Below, in pieces: positions 1 through 6,476 of a stretch of 7,299 nt of DNA (positions are counted from its first letter, which is position 1; each line of letters opens with the position of its first letter). Below the pieces are notes generated by a model that saw only the letters and a list, made by a program, of their open reading frames with translations, was not told the origin of the DNA and ran no database searches. Origin of the DNA: JBOGJG01 sp050747825 (GTDB lineage Bacteria; Acidobacteriota; UBA6911; RPQK01; JBOGJG01); assembly GCA_050747825.1 (NCBI GenBank), contig JBOGJG010000036.1:1-7299 (forward strand), given 5' to 3'. The position numbers and the translations under genes are program-made.

Positions 1-198
1 CATCTTCTTCGAATCCTGGGATTGGAAGGCACGGAACGGGCCCGTGCCCAGTGCGCAACGATTCGGCAAAAGCTGCTCAAGATCGGAGCGCAGGTCAGGA
101 TCAGTGTACGCCGGGTCTTAATAGCCCTCGCCAGCAGTTATCCTTACCAGCAACTTTTCTCCCGGGTTTATAACCCGTGGGCGCCAGCGGCTCGTTAG
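1..198 (+). CDS. IS1380-family transposase, C-terminal fragment (cut by left window edge)
   Basis: Frame 1 is open from the first base to a TAG at 196-198 and encodes 65 residues. The piece contains LLKIGAQVRISVRRVLIALA followed by SSYPYQQLF. This matches my memory of the end of IS1380-family DDE transposases, in which a 'K(I/L)GA.V..SVRR....MAS..P' stretch closes the protein. In the family the protein cuts and moves the insertion sequence. The catalytic DDE residues lie upstream of the window, so activity cannot be judged. It has no start codon here because the window cuts it. It runs opposite to every other gene in the window. A CGGGTT-TAT-AACCCG inverted repeat (163-177) lies inside the coding end. 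Family assignment is from motif recognition only. Confidence 0.8.
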   Translation, partial: HLLRILGLEGTERARAQCATIRQKLLKIGAQVRISVRRVLIALASSYPYQQLFSRVYNPWAPAAR

Positions 199-417
199 CC
201 GGGAGAATCACTGGGGAGTTCAAATCAGGCCAGACCATGAGCCCAGCTTCTGTTGCAATTCGTTGCTCTTTATCATCTCCATGAGGACTGGGACCATGCA
301 GCTGCCCAACCGATCTCCGAGCAGCCCTTTCTCAATTGAGAATCAGTATAAGGGAGCCAATTTGAGCCTTAACCTTCATCAGAATACCTTTTGCAATTAC
401 TCGGTGAGATATCCGGG
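199..417 (+). mobile_element. Noncoding right end of the IS1380-type element with probable terminal inverted repeat
   Basis: About 220 bases follow the transposase stop without a convincing reading frame. The stretch includes a perfect palindrome CTCAATTGAG (331-340). It ends in GGTGAGATATCCGGG (403-417), which has the look of an IS terminal repeat, since IS1380-family ends usually start with CC when read inward. Immediately to the right, at 418-446, sequence resembling a P-type ATPase begins on the minus strand, so the element edge is placed at about 417. The left end is outside the window, so the repeat and target duplication cannot be checked here. The exact boundary may be off by several bases. 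Confidence 0.5.
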
Positions 418-600
418 TTAATCCCATCCCCAATCATCCCAACCCGCTGGGCGGGAGCCTTCTGGTTCTGAACTCCCTCAACCCGCAGCCGCCGCGAATT
501 CGACACGGCAACCAGCGTGCCTCCTTCATGGAAGATAATCGCAAGACTGAGGCCAGCAACAACCCAAGTCCCAAGTCAGCCGCGAAGACTCCGGATGTCC
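418..600 (-). pseudogene. Degraded remnant of a P-type metal-transporting ATPase
   Basis: One minus-strand frame reads AIIFHEGGTLVAVSNSRRL at 486-542 and then RVGMIGDGI at 420-446. The first resembles the last membrane helix of heavy-metal P-type ATPases ('..FHEG.TLLVVLNSLRLL'). The second resembles their conserved hinge motif 'V.MVGDGINDAP'. The frame is closed upstream by TGA at 576-578 and has no start. A neighbouring frame between roughly 540 and 590 reads ADLGLGLLLASVL, a hydrophobic stretch that could be the missing half of the helix after a frameshift. In intact family members the GDGIND motif precedes the C-terminal helix, so the order here is inverted and the piece looks scrambled as well as truncated. 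The hinge motif breaks off at the IS edge. No function is expected. The assignment rests on two short motifs. Confidence 0.5.
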
Positions 601-679
601 TGGCCGGAGGGTCCGAACAGATGGCCGACAAGTGCCTCTGCTACCCCACCACGGCCCAAGTGTGAGCGAAAGTAAAGTA

Positions 680-714
680 CTCATCGGGACCCAGCTCAGC
701 CACTCTCCGATGAG
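680..714 (-). terminator. Hairpin directly after the ferredoxin-like gene, possible operon terminator
   Basis: CTCATCGG (680-687) and CCGATGAG (707-714) form a perfect 8-bp inverted repeat with a 19-nt loop. On the minus strand it starts at the base after the TAG stop of the ferredoxin-like gene (715-717). The bases after it on that strand are TACTTTACTTT, which is T-rich but not an unbroken T-run. It is therefore a candidate for an intrinsic terminator or a 3'-end stabilising stem. The position suits the end of the operon. The long loop and imperfect tail keep confidence modest. Confidence 0.5.
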
Positions 715-1200
715 CTATGGTTGCAAGTAACGGTCGAATCTGAGGCGAGCCAATTCGTGTGGCAGCGGCAGAAAGCGACCGGCGGTTAGCATCTGTTCGA
801 TGTGGTCATAGAGGAGAGATACCTGTGCTTCCGAATTGATTGCCTGAAACCAAATCGGTTCACCTCGGAAATAAATGAGTACGACATTGGCCAGGTTGCA
901 TGGACCTAGACATCCGGTGATCGTCAGGTGGACCTGACGCCGAATCCCCCGCGATTTCCACTGGGATTTAAATGCTTCGATCGGGACGGCAGGAAAGTCG
1001 CGATCGATGTTACCGCAGCAGCAACCTTTGCAGACGAACACGTGCCCTTCGACAATGCGGCTTCGCTTAACTTCGCCATCCGGTCGCAAGACCTCGATGA
1101 TCCGATCGTTCTCTTGACTCAGCAAGGGGGATGGCGGCGCTTGGCCGTCGGAATCAATACGCCCTCCGCCGCTGTTTTTCTCTTGAGAAGTCTTCATCAT
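715..1200 (-). CDS. Small thioredoxin-like [2Fe-2S] ferredoxin domain protein, last gene of the corrinoid operon
   Basis: This is a 161-residue protein. Residues 1-33 are polar, glycine/serine-rich and probably disordered. The conserved part begins near residue 34. It has VFVCKGCCCGN (C57, C60, C61, C62) and, 35 residues later, TITGCLGPCNLANVV (C97, C101). The second motif, Cx3C before a hydrophobic strand, is typical of thioredoxin-fold [2Fe-2S] ferredoxins. The first ligand pair in classical members is CxnC with about 10-12 residues between; here the cysteines are packed together, so the cluster geometry is unclear. I recall proteins of this type (VCxGCCCG ... GCLGPC) being annotated as (2Fe-2S) ferredoxin domain proteins near cobalamin genes. 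There is no signal peptide, so it should be cytoplasmic. A role as electron donor or metal-handling partner in corrin synthesis is inference. The start is ATG at 1200 or the adjacent ATG at 1197; a weak GGA lies upstream. It follows cobQ by 107 bp. Confidence 0.8.
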   Translation of the reverse strand: MMKTSQEKNSGGGRIDSDGQAPPSPLLSQENDRIIEVLRPDGEVKRSRIVEGHVFVCKGCCCGNIDRDFPAVPIEAFKSQWKSRGIRRQVHLTITGCLGPCNLANVVLIYFRGEPIWFQAINSEAQVSLLYDHIEQMLTAGRFLPLPHELARLRFDRYLQP

Positions 1201-1307
1201 TGGTTTTCCAACGCTCGCCGCAGGTTCTGCGAATATTGATGCTTTAGAAGTTCTTGTCTTCTGCCGTAGCGTTCGGGTATGGCCATCGGAAGCAGCAATG
1301 CTCTCGG

Positions 1308-2729
1308 TCAGAGGTACAACTCTTCAAACAGCGGCAAATTGACGTGGCTTTCGAACCAGCAGGCAAGAGAGTCGTAGCTGCTATCGAGCTCAGGAGAATC
1401 CGGAACCGCGCAGTCCAGGACCTCTGAGAGCACCACTGGATGCTCGAAAGCGCCGTGAAGATAGGTGCCGATGCAGCGCTCGTGGCGCATCCCCTCAGGA
1501 AGACCGTCTTCCATCACGGCAAACGGCAGAGCAGGCCTCAGAATCGTTGTGCGTCCGGCGTGGATTTCATAGGCGCTGAATGTGACTGCTGCGGGGGTAC
1601 GAGCTGTCACGGCTCTCGTGACCTTTTCTCCCTCCAAGATCGTTTCGATGGGCAAGATCCCCAGACCTTTGGCGCTGGGTTGGGACGACTCGATGCGCTG
1701 CGGATCGAAAATCTGATGTCCCAGCATCTGATAGCCGCCGCAAATGCCAATGACCGTGGCGCCTGCAGCGTGCTGGCTGAGTATCCACTGATCCAGTCCA
1801 CGCGCCCGCAACCAGGCCAGATCATCAATCGTCGTCTTGGTTCCGGGCAGGAAGATGAAGTCGAACGAGCCATGGGGTGGTTGGGAGATCCAGCAGGCAT
1901 CGGGCAAGAGGCGGAAGTCGGTGAAGTTGGAGATATGGGGCAGGCGAACGATGCCGACTCTCGGACGGCCTTCAAAACCGGGGAGCTGTGGAGTCCTCTG
2001 TCCTTTGTGATCGAGAACGGCACTGTCCTCTGCCGCCAGGTAGAGATCTGGTGAAAATGGAAACACACCGAGGCAAGGGCGTGCGGAACGTTCCTCCAGG
2101 ATCCGAACGCCATCTTCAAACAGCGTGGGATCGCCCCGAAAGCGATTGACCGCGAAGCTCCGCACCAAACGGCCTTCCACTTCGGGCAGCAGCCAGAAAG
2201 AGCCAAGCAGGGAGGCGAAGATCCCGCCACGGTCAATGTCGGAAACTAGCAACGCAGGCGCGTCCAGCCGCACGGCCAGTCCAAGGTTAACCAGGTCACG
2301 CGACTTCAGGTTCAGTTCAGCTACGCTACCAGCGCCTTCAATCACCACCACCTCGAAACGCGCTGCCAGCCGCTGGTAGGCATCAAGTACTTGCTGCAGG
2401 AAAAAGTCGAAATGCTCGTAGTATTCCCGGGCTCGAAGGTTGCGCCAGACCTTGCCATTTAGCACCACCTGGCTGCCCTGATTGGAGGTGGGCTTGAGCA
2501 GGATCGGGTTCATATCAGGCTCAGGCTCAAGCCGGCAGGCCTCCGCTTGTGCTACCTGAGCCCTGCCAATCTCTCCGCCTCCACAAGGGAAGGAATTGTT
2601 CGACATGTTCTGAGCTTTAAACGGAGCCACCCGCAAGCCGCGCCTGAACAGGTGACGGCAGACTGCCGTGGCCATCCAGCTCTTGCCAACCCCTGAGCCT
2701 GTTCCACCGATGAAAATTGCTTTGGCCAT
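1308..2729 (-). CDS. cobQ: Cobyric acid synthase (adenosylcobyrate a,c-diamide amidotransferase)
   Basis: The 473-residue cytoplasmic enzyme (CobQ/CbiP) uses glutamine and ATP to amidate four side chains (b, d, e, g) of adenosylcobyrinic acid a,c-diamide, giving adenosylcobyric acid. The N-terminal synthetase domain carries a P-loop GGTGSGVGKS (K16), AFKAQNMSNNS-type substrate motif (37-46), IEGAGS (130-135) and SDIDRGGIFA (163-172). The C-terminal class I glutaminase-like domain has the nucleophile in GICGGYQMLG (C330), YEIHAGRT (H390) and GTYLHGAFEH (H425). All key residues expected of the family are present and the length is near normal. An ATG 60 bases further upstream (2789) would add a hydrophobic 20-residue leader and overlap btuD by 25 bp; I prefer 2729, which follows GGAG at 8-nt spacing and starts exactly at the usual MAKAIFIGGTGS. 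It lies 35 bp after the ATPase gene. No other corrin-ring gene is in the window. Confidence 0.96.
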   Translation of the reverse strand: MAKAIFIGGTGSGVGKSWMATAVCRHLFRRGLRVAPFKAQNMSNNSFPCGGGEIGRAQVAQAEACRLEPEPDMNPILLKPTSNQGSQVVLNGKVWRNLRAREYYEHFDFFLQQVLDAYQRLAARFEVVVIEGAGSVAELNLKSRDLVNLGLAVRLDAPALLVSDIDRGGIFASLLGSFWLLPEVEGRLVRSFAVNRFRGDPTLFEDGVRILEERSARPCLGVFPFSPDLYLAAEDSAVLDHKGQRTPQLPGFEGRPRVGIVRLPHISNFTDFRLLPDACWISQPPHGSFDFIFLPGTKTTIDDLAWLRARGLDQWILSQHAAGATVIGICGGYQMLGHQIFDPQRIESSQPSAKGLGILPIETILEGEKVTRAVTARTPAAVTFSAYEIHAGRTTILRPALPFAVMEDGLPEGMRHERCIGTYLHGAFEHPVVLSEVLDCAVPDSPELDSSYDSLACWFESHVNLPLFEELYL

Positions 2730-2737
2730 TAACTGAA

Positions 2738-2741
2738 CTCC
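2738..2741 (-). promoter_or_regulatory. Ribosome binding site that fixes the cobQ start
   Basis: The minus strand reads GGAG followed by 8 bases and ATG at 2729. It supports the internal start over the ATG at 2789, which would add a leader not expected in this enzyme. Confidence 0.65.
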
Positions 2742-2764
2742 AGCAGCAAGTCCGTGCCACCCAA

Positions 2765-3619
2765 TCAGGATCCACAGGACTGCTGACATGAGTTTTTCGC
2801 CGCTGGTCTCTCAAGCGGCTGGTTCGATCTCCCTTCCGGATAGGGTGAGTGACGGTGAAAGACGAAGACCGGAGTTCCGTTTGCCGCGCCCACTCTCTCG
2901 GCATCCACCCGGAAGACCTGCCGCAGCGTGGCTTCCGTGACCACCTGGGTGGGAGGACCAAAGGCAGCAAGACAGCCACAGTCCAGCAAGGCTACCTGCG
3001 AAGCGTATCGAGTGACAGCATTGAGGTCGTGACTGGCGACCATGATGGCTTTGCCTTCGGCGGCCAGACGCTGGCAAAGCTCCAGGATTTCCAAGGCATG
3101 GTCGATGTCGAGGTTGGCGGTGGGTTCGTCCAGCAGCAGGATCTGGGACTGAGTCGCCAGACTGCGAGCAATGAGCACGCGCTGCCGTTCGCCGCCGGAA
3201 AGCGTAGTCACCAGCCGATGGCGCAGGTGGTCCACGGCAGCCTTTTGCATGGCAGCTTCCGTGGCGGCCCGATCCTCGGCGGTCTCCCGGGCAAGTCGCT
3301 GCCGGTGCGGATGGCGGCCCATCTTGACAATCTCCTCCACTGTAAATGAGAAATCAATATGAGTGTCCTGCGGAACAAACGCAACGGTGCGAGCCGCTTC
3401 CCGGCGGGAGAGATGGCGTAAGTCGCGTCCCTCAAGCAACACCCGGCCACCGGACGGCTGCCTCAGGCCAGCCATGACGCGCAGCAGCGTCGACTTTCCC
3501 GAACCATTAGGGCCAATCAAGCCCACCACCTGCGTTGGTGCCAGATGAAGGCTGATGTTCTTCAGGAGCCAGCGTCTTGCCAGCTGGAAGCTGATCGAGC
3601 TCAAGTCAATACCGGTCAT
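2765..3619 (-). CDS. btuD: ABC transporter ATP-binding protein, BtuD/FecE type, probable corrinoid importer ATPase
   Basis: The 284-residue protein is the cytoplasmic nucleotide-binding subunit that powers a type II ABC importer. Motifs are complete: Walker A GPNGSGKST (36-44), Q-loop Q84 in FVPQDTH, signature LSGGERQR (140-147), Walker B ILLLDEP (160-166), D-loop ANLD, and H-loop H197 in VASHDLN. The spacing and the EEIVKMGRHPH stretch after the Q-loop are typical of the vitamin B12, haem and siderophore subclass (BtuD, HmuV, FecE). The C-terminal tail after about residue 255 is proline- and polar-rich and is probably not conserved. The start is the ATG at 3619, which overlaps the permease stop as ATGA and has GAGG 10 nt upstream (3630-3633). 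The frame stays open upstream, but that part reads antisense-like residues with no homology. Assignment to corrinoids comes from cobQ next door; a siderophore or haem substrate cannot be excluded from sequence alone. Confidence 0.92.
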   Translation of the reverse strand: MTGIDLSSISFQLARRWLLKNISLHLAPTQVVGLIGPNGSGKSTLLRVMAGLRQPSGGRVLLEGRDLRHLSRREAARTVAFVPQDTHIDFSFTVEEIVKMGRHPHRQRLARETAEDRAATEAAMQKAAVDHLRHRLVTTLSGGERQRVLIARSLATQSQILLLDEPTANLDIDHALEILELCQRLAAEGKAIMVASHDLNAVTRYASQVALLDCGCLAAFGPPTQVVTEATLRQVFRVDAERVGAANGTPVFVFHRHSPYPEGRSNQPLERPAAKNSCQQSCGS

Positions 3620-4761
3620 CCGCGTTGTACCTCGCTGTAGCGGCGTACGAGCAGGAAAAGAAAGAAGGGAGCACCGCAAAGTGCCGTGAGGATGCCCAGG
3701 CGGACTTCCGTCGGTGGATGAACGGTTCGCGCGGCCAGGTCGCACAAGATCAAAAATACCGCTCCCGCCAAAGCGCTGGCAGGAATCAAGATTCGGTGAG
3801 AAGGTCCCAGCAGCAGGCGAACCGTATGGGGAATAATCAAGCCCACAAAGCCCACCATGCCGGCCACAGCCACGGACGCTCCGGTCAGCAGCGCTGCGGT
3901 CGTCATGATCACCCGCTTGAGCGGCTCCACCTCAATGCCGAGTGAGGCTGCGATGTCTTCTCCATGCAGAAGTACATCCAGTTCTCGAGAGAAGAGCAGG
4001 GCCACCACAATCCCGATGAACGTAAAGGGCGCGTTGAGCCAGACATGGGTCCAGGAGCGGCTATCCAACCCACCCATCATCCAGAAGACAATTTCCTGGG
4101 CGATCTGCCAGTTGACAATGCTCAGTGAAATCAGCAACGACGACAGAGCGCTCAGGAGCGCACCCAGCGCGATGCCAGCCAATAGCAGGGTGGAAACGGG
4201 AGTCACCCCGCCCTGGGTTGCGATGGCGTAGACCACAAACAAAGCCAGCAGCGCCCCCGCGAAAGCTGCCAGTGGCAGCCAAACAACAGAGTGGGTCGTC
4301 CAGCCGGCTACAAAGACGATGACGGCTCCCAGGACGGCGCCGGCACCCACTCCCGTGATGCCGGGCTCCGCCAGTGGATTACGGAACAAGCCCTGCATCT
4401 GGACCCCCGCCACAGAAAGGCCGGCACCCACTAACGCCGCCACCACAACCCGCGGGACCCGGATCAGCCAGACGATCACCTGGTCGGCCCTGGTGATCGC
4501 GTGGGTGTCAATCCATCCCTCCGGCAGGAGGTGCCCACCGATCACGCGCAGCGTCACATCCCAACTCACCTGCGTGCTGCCGATCGCAATGCCCGCCACG
4601 GCGGTGACGCACAGCAGCGGCGTCATGAAGCCGTAATAGAGGGAAAGCTTCAGACGGAGACGGCGCGGCGGAGAGCAGGCCGCGCTTTCAGGCGGAGGTG
4701 CCGCCCGCAAATGGGGCGCCGGTGCCTCAACGATTTCGGAGTCTACTGGAGCACTGCTCAT
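3616..4761 (-). CDS. btuC: ABC transporter permease, BtuC/FecCD family, probable corrinoid importer
   Basis: This 381-residue polytopic inner-membrane protein forms the translocation path as a homodimer with the ATPase below it. Family motifs are clear: GLFRNPLAEPGITGVGAGAV, VAGMVGFVGLIIPHTVRLLL (the segment contacting the ATPase), and GILTALCGAPFFLFLLVRR at the C-terminus. I count about nine or ten hydrophobic segments between residue 45 and the end. The first 40 residues are unusual: a proline- and alanine-rich, acidic then basic cytoplasmic extension, longer than in E. coli BtuC, ending in RRLRLKL before helix 1. In the last motif the common 'ELPVG' is TEVRLG. The ATG overlaps the stop of the preceding gene as ATGA and is preceded by AAAGGA with a 6-nt gap, so translation is probably coupled. 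Substrate identity is inferred from the neighbouring cobQ. Confidence 0.92.
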   Translation of the reverse strand: MSSAPVDSEIVEAPAPHLRAAPPPESAACSPPRRLRLKLSLYYGFMTPLLCVTAVAGIAIGSTQVSWDVTLRVIGGHLLPEGWIDTHAITRADQVIVWLIRVPRVVVAALVGAGLSVAGVQMQGLFRNPLAEPGITGVGAGAVLGAVIVFVAGWTTHSVVWLPLAAFAGALLALFVVYAIATQGGVTPVSTLLLAGIALGALLSALSSLLISLSIVNWQIAQEIVFWMMGGLDSRSWTHVWLNAPFTFIGIVVALLFSRELDVLLHGEDIAASLGIEVEPLKRVIMTTAALLTGASVAVAGMVGFVGLIIPHTVRLLLGPSHRILIPASALAGAVFLILCDLAARTVHPPTEVRLGILTALCGAPFFLFLLVRRYSEVQRG

Positions 4762-5792
4762 TCCTGGTCCTTTCTCCGTTCCTCGGAACCCGTCGGCGCC
4801 CCTGGCTTGGAATAGATGGCGTCAGCCATGGCATTCAAGAGCAAGGTGCTGTAGGGTGACATGGGCAAGAAGACGTTGTTCTCGAAAACGAGAATCTGAC
4901 CTTTCTTGGCGGCCGTCGTGAGCGCGATGGCGGGATCTTGGAGCAGCCGCGCCAGTATCTCTCCGGTCTTGCCCCGATCGGCACCGGAGACGATCCACTC
5001 GGGATCCCACCGGAGCACCTGTTCCGTATTGACCGAGTCGTATCCCTTCAAGCCATGATCGGCACCGAGATTGATGCCGCCCAGTGTGCGGACAATGTCG
5101 TGGAATAAGGTCTGGCTCCCATAGCTATAACGCCCCGCATATCCCAGGATGCGCGGTGGAGGCCATCCTGACGGCCTGCGGGATCGCCCCCGATCCACTG
5201 CCCGTCGAAACTGCTCGCTGAGTCGCCCCGCACTTTCATCCTCACCCGTCAAATAGCCCACCAGCAGAATATTCTCGGAAATCTGGTTCAAGGTCGTGAA
5301 CGCAGTGAACAGACGAAAGGTCGGGATGCCGGCGTTCCTAAGCAGGCTGGTGTAGTCGGCCCGCCCGCTGCTGGAAACTAGGATGAGGTCGGGATCGACG
5401 CGCAACACGCGTTCCGGGTCGGTAGCAATAACCGGGCGATGGCGTTCCGCCCACTGGTAGACATTGCTGAAGGATCGCTGATAGGCACTTTCGCTCACCG
5501 CAACCACACGATGGGGCGGGACGATAGAGTAGACAAAGTCGTCAATTGACCAATACTGGGAGACGATGCGTTGTGCAGGCCGCGCCATCGTCACCCTGTA
5601 GGCCTCGGTGTCCAGAGCCTGCCGAGGGTAGGCAGAAATTCCGATGCGGAACGAAGCCTTTTGGGAATCCCGCATGACCCGCGGGAGTTCCAGCAGGCTG
5701 CTGGTTTGCCCAGCACGATGGATGCCCCAGGCGATAAACAAGATGGCGCCCAGCAGGAGGGGAAAAGCGCAGCGAGCACAGGTCGTGTTCAT
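4758..5792 (-). CDS. btuF: ABC transporter substrate-binding protein, BtuF/FecB-like, membrane-anchored
   Basis: The 344-residue protein should bind the ligand outside the inner membrane and deliver it to the permease encoded immediately downstream. Residues 9-24 form a hydrophobic helix (AFPLLLGAILFIAWGI) after a short MNTTCARC start. No lipobox cysteine and no clear signal-peptidase site follow, so it may stay anchored as an uncleaved N-terminal helix. The body shows the two-lobe pattern of the family: ARPAQRIVSQYWSIDDFVYSI near 70-90, RVLRVDPDLILVSSSGRADY before a bridging helix around 170-200, then PPPRILGYAGRYSYG and GYDSVNTEQVLRWDPEWIVSGA in the second lobe. It is separate in sequence from the other binding protein in this window. 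The start is ATG at 5792 with a weak GAAG 8 nt upstream, 21 bp after the preceding stop. BtuF is inferred from context; a siderophore- or haem-binding role is the main alternative. Confidence 0.85.
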   Translation of the reverse strand: MNTTCARCAFPLLLGAILFIAWGIHRAGQTSSLLELPRVMRDSQKASFRIGISAYPRQALDTEAYRVTMARPAQRIVSQYWSIDDFVYSIVPPHRVVAVSESAYQRSFSNVYQWAERHRPVIATDPERVLRVDPDLILVSSSGRADYTSLLRNAGIPTFRLFTAFTTLNQISENILLVGYLTGEDESAGRLSEQFRRAVDRGRSRRPSGWPPPRILGYAGRYSYGSQTLFHDIVRTLGGINLGADHGLKGYDSVNTEQVLRWDPEWIVSGADRGKTGEILARLLQDPAIALTTAAKKGQILVFENNVFLPMSPYSTLLLNAMADAIYSKPGAPTGSEERRKDQE

Positions 5793-5813
5793 GGCAAAAT
5801 CTTCAAGACGTTT

Positions 5814-6416
5814 TCATGCGGAAGCCTGCTGAGTACCAATCTCGGGAAATGGCAGCTGCGCGGTTACCTCAAAACTTTCCGGGATGGGTTCTCCCAAAAG
5901 GTGATGGCGCAGCTGGTAATACAGTTCCAGCCGGCTCCAGTCGGGCTGTCGCAAGAGCTGCTGCTCGTCGCTGATGTGGGCATTGGGCAAAAACACTGTT
6001 GTCATCTGTTCGCCGTAACCGTTCCACAGCCGCAGTCCCCAGCTTCTGCCGCCCCCGCAGCCGCGTCCACGCCTCTCAAAGAGGGCCGCTTTGGCCACCG
6101 GCCGGTTTCGGCGTAGCTCTTCGGAGGTTGTTCCCCGGTGCGGGCCGATGCAGAGATGAAAGTGCCAAAAGCCAACATCGACCGTCAGATAGCCATCGGA
6201 AATCCTCACTGCTGGCGCTTCGGCAAAGCGGACCTCGAAGACCGCGCCTTCAAGGCAGGGACCCACAACAATGCGCTGCCAATTCTCGGCAAAGAGCGTG
6301 TGGACCAGTTCTTTCATCACAGGCTCCGCTGGCTCGAAGTACGAGTAGGCTGTAATTGCGTCGTCGAGATGCTGAACATAGGTATCAAAGCGGGGACTGA
6401 GTACAGAAGCATTCAT
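5814..6416 (-). CDS. Conserved-looking protein of unknown function with HxHxC...H cluster (possibly the DUF7676 family)
   Basis: I cannot assign a biochemical function to this 200-residue protein. It has no signal peptide or membrane helix. Conserved-looking stretches are GPCLEGAVFEV (52-62), VGFWHFHLCIGPHRG (81-95; H85, H87, C89, H93), a basic/glycine-rich segment RRGRGCGGGRSWGLRLWNG (115-133), and EQMTTVFLPN (136-145) followed by QPDWSRLELY near the C-terminus. The alternating HxHxC plus a nearby His resembles a metal or haem/corrin ligand site, which is inference. I recall a domain of unknown function with a similar WHFHLCIG.H signature, tentatively DUF7676, but could not check. The gene sits between two substrate-binding proteins of a corrinoid operon, 75 bp after one and 21 bp before the other, so a role in cobalt or corrinoid handling is plausible. 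The ATG at 6416 has AAGGAG 10 nt upstream; an in-frame TTG at 6446 is less likely. Confidence 0.85.
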   Translation of the reverse strand: MNASVLSPRFDTYVQHLDDAITAYSYFEPAEPVMKELVHTLFAENWQRIVVGPCLEGAVFEVRFAEAPAVRISDGYLTVDVGFWHFHLCIGPHRGTTSEELRRNRPVAKAALFERRGRGCGGGRSWGLRLWNGYGEQMTTVFLPNAHISDEQQLLRQPDWSRLELYYQLRHHLLGEPIPESFEVTAQLPFPEIGTQQASA

Positions 6417-6426
6417 CGATATAAGT

Positions 6427-6432
6427 CTCCTT
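6427..6432 (-). promoter_or_regulatory. Strong ribosome binding site of the HxHxC-protein gene
   Basis: The minus strand reads AAGGAG, then 10 bases, then ATG at 6416. This decides the start against the in-frame TTG at 6446. A small inverted repeat TTGGT-GTTGG-ACCAA (6432-6446) abuts the site and could partly cover it. Confidence 0.65.
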
Positions 6433-6453
6433 TGGTGTTGGACCAAGTGGCAA

Positions 6454-6476
6454 GGCGGGTTGTCCAGAATCCCGCC
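6454..6476. repeat. GC-rich intergenic stem-loop between the first two operon genes
   Basis: GGCGGG (6454-6459) and CCCGCC (6471-6476) pair perfectly across an 11-nt loop, within the 75-bp gap after the first substrate-binding protein gene. No T-run follows on the minus strand, so it does not look like a terminator. It could be an mRNA-stabilising or partially attenuating stem, or chance in GC-rich DNA. Confidence 0.35.

Noticed and set aside
434..631. Minus-strand 65-codon open frame
   Set aside because: Not accepted as a gene: it overlaps the ATPase remnant in another frame. Part of it (ADLGLGLLLASVL) may be a frameshifted piece of that remnant.
928..1239. Plus-strand open frame of 103 codons
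   Set aside because: It is antisense to the ferredoxin-like gene with its cysteine motifs; no ribosome binding site or domain was seen.
1201..1307. Terminator or promoter between cobQ and the ferredoxin-like gene
   Set aside because: Only a weak AGAAG/CTTCT stem without a T-run is present and no convincing -35/-10 pair was seen, so co-transcription is assumed.
1440..2054. Long plus-strand open frame of 204 codons
   Set aside because: It lies wholly antisense to cobQ, whose motifs are complete; the translation has no recognisable domain and looks like a GC-rich shadow frame.
4265..4279. B12-box-like GCCACTGG on the minus strand inside a GCTGCC/GGCAGC stem
   Set aside because: It lies within the permease coding region and lacks the other conserved elements of a cobalamin riboswitch. 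No riboswitch was found in any intergenic gap.
5700..5792. Lipoprotein signal at the N-terminus of the second binding protein
   Set aside because: The cysteines (residues 5 and 8) precede the hydrophobic helix and no lipobox follows it.
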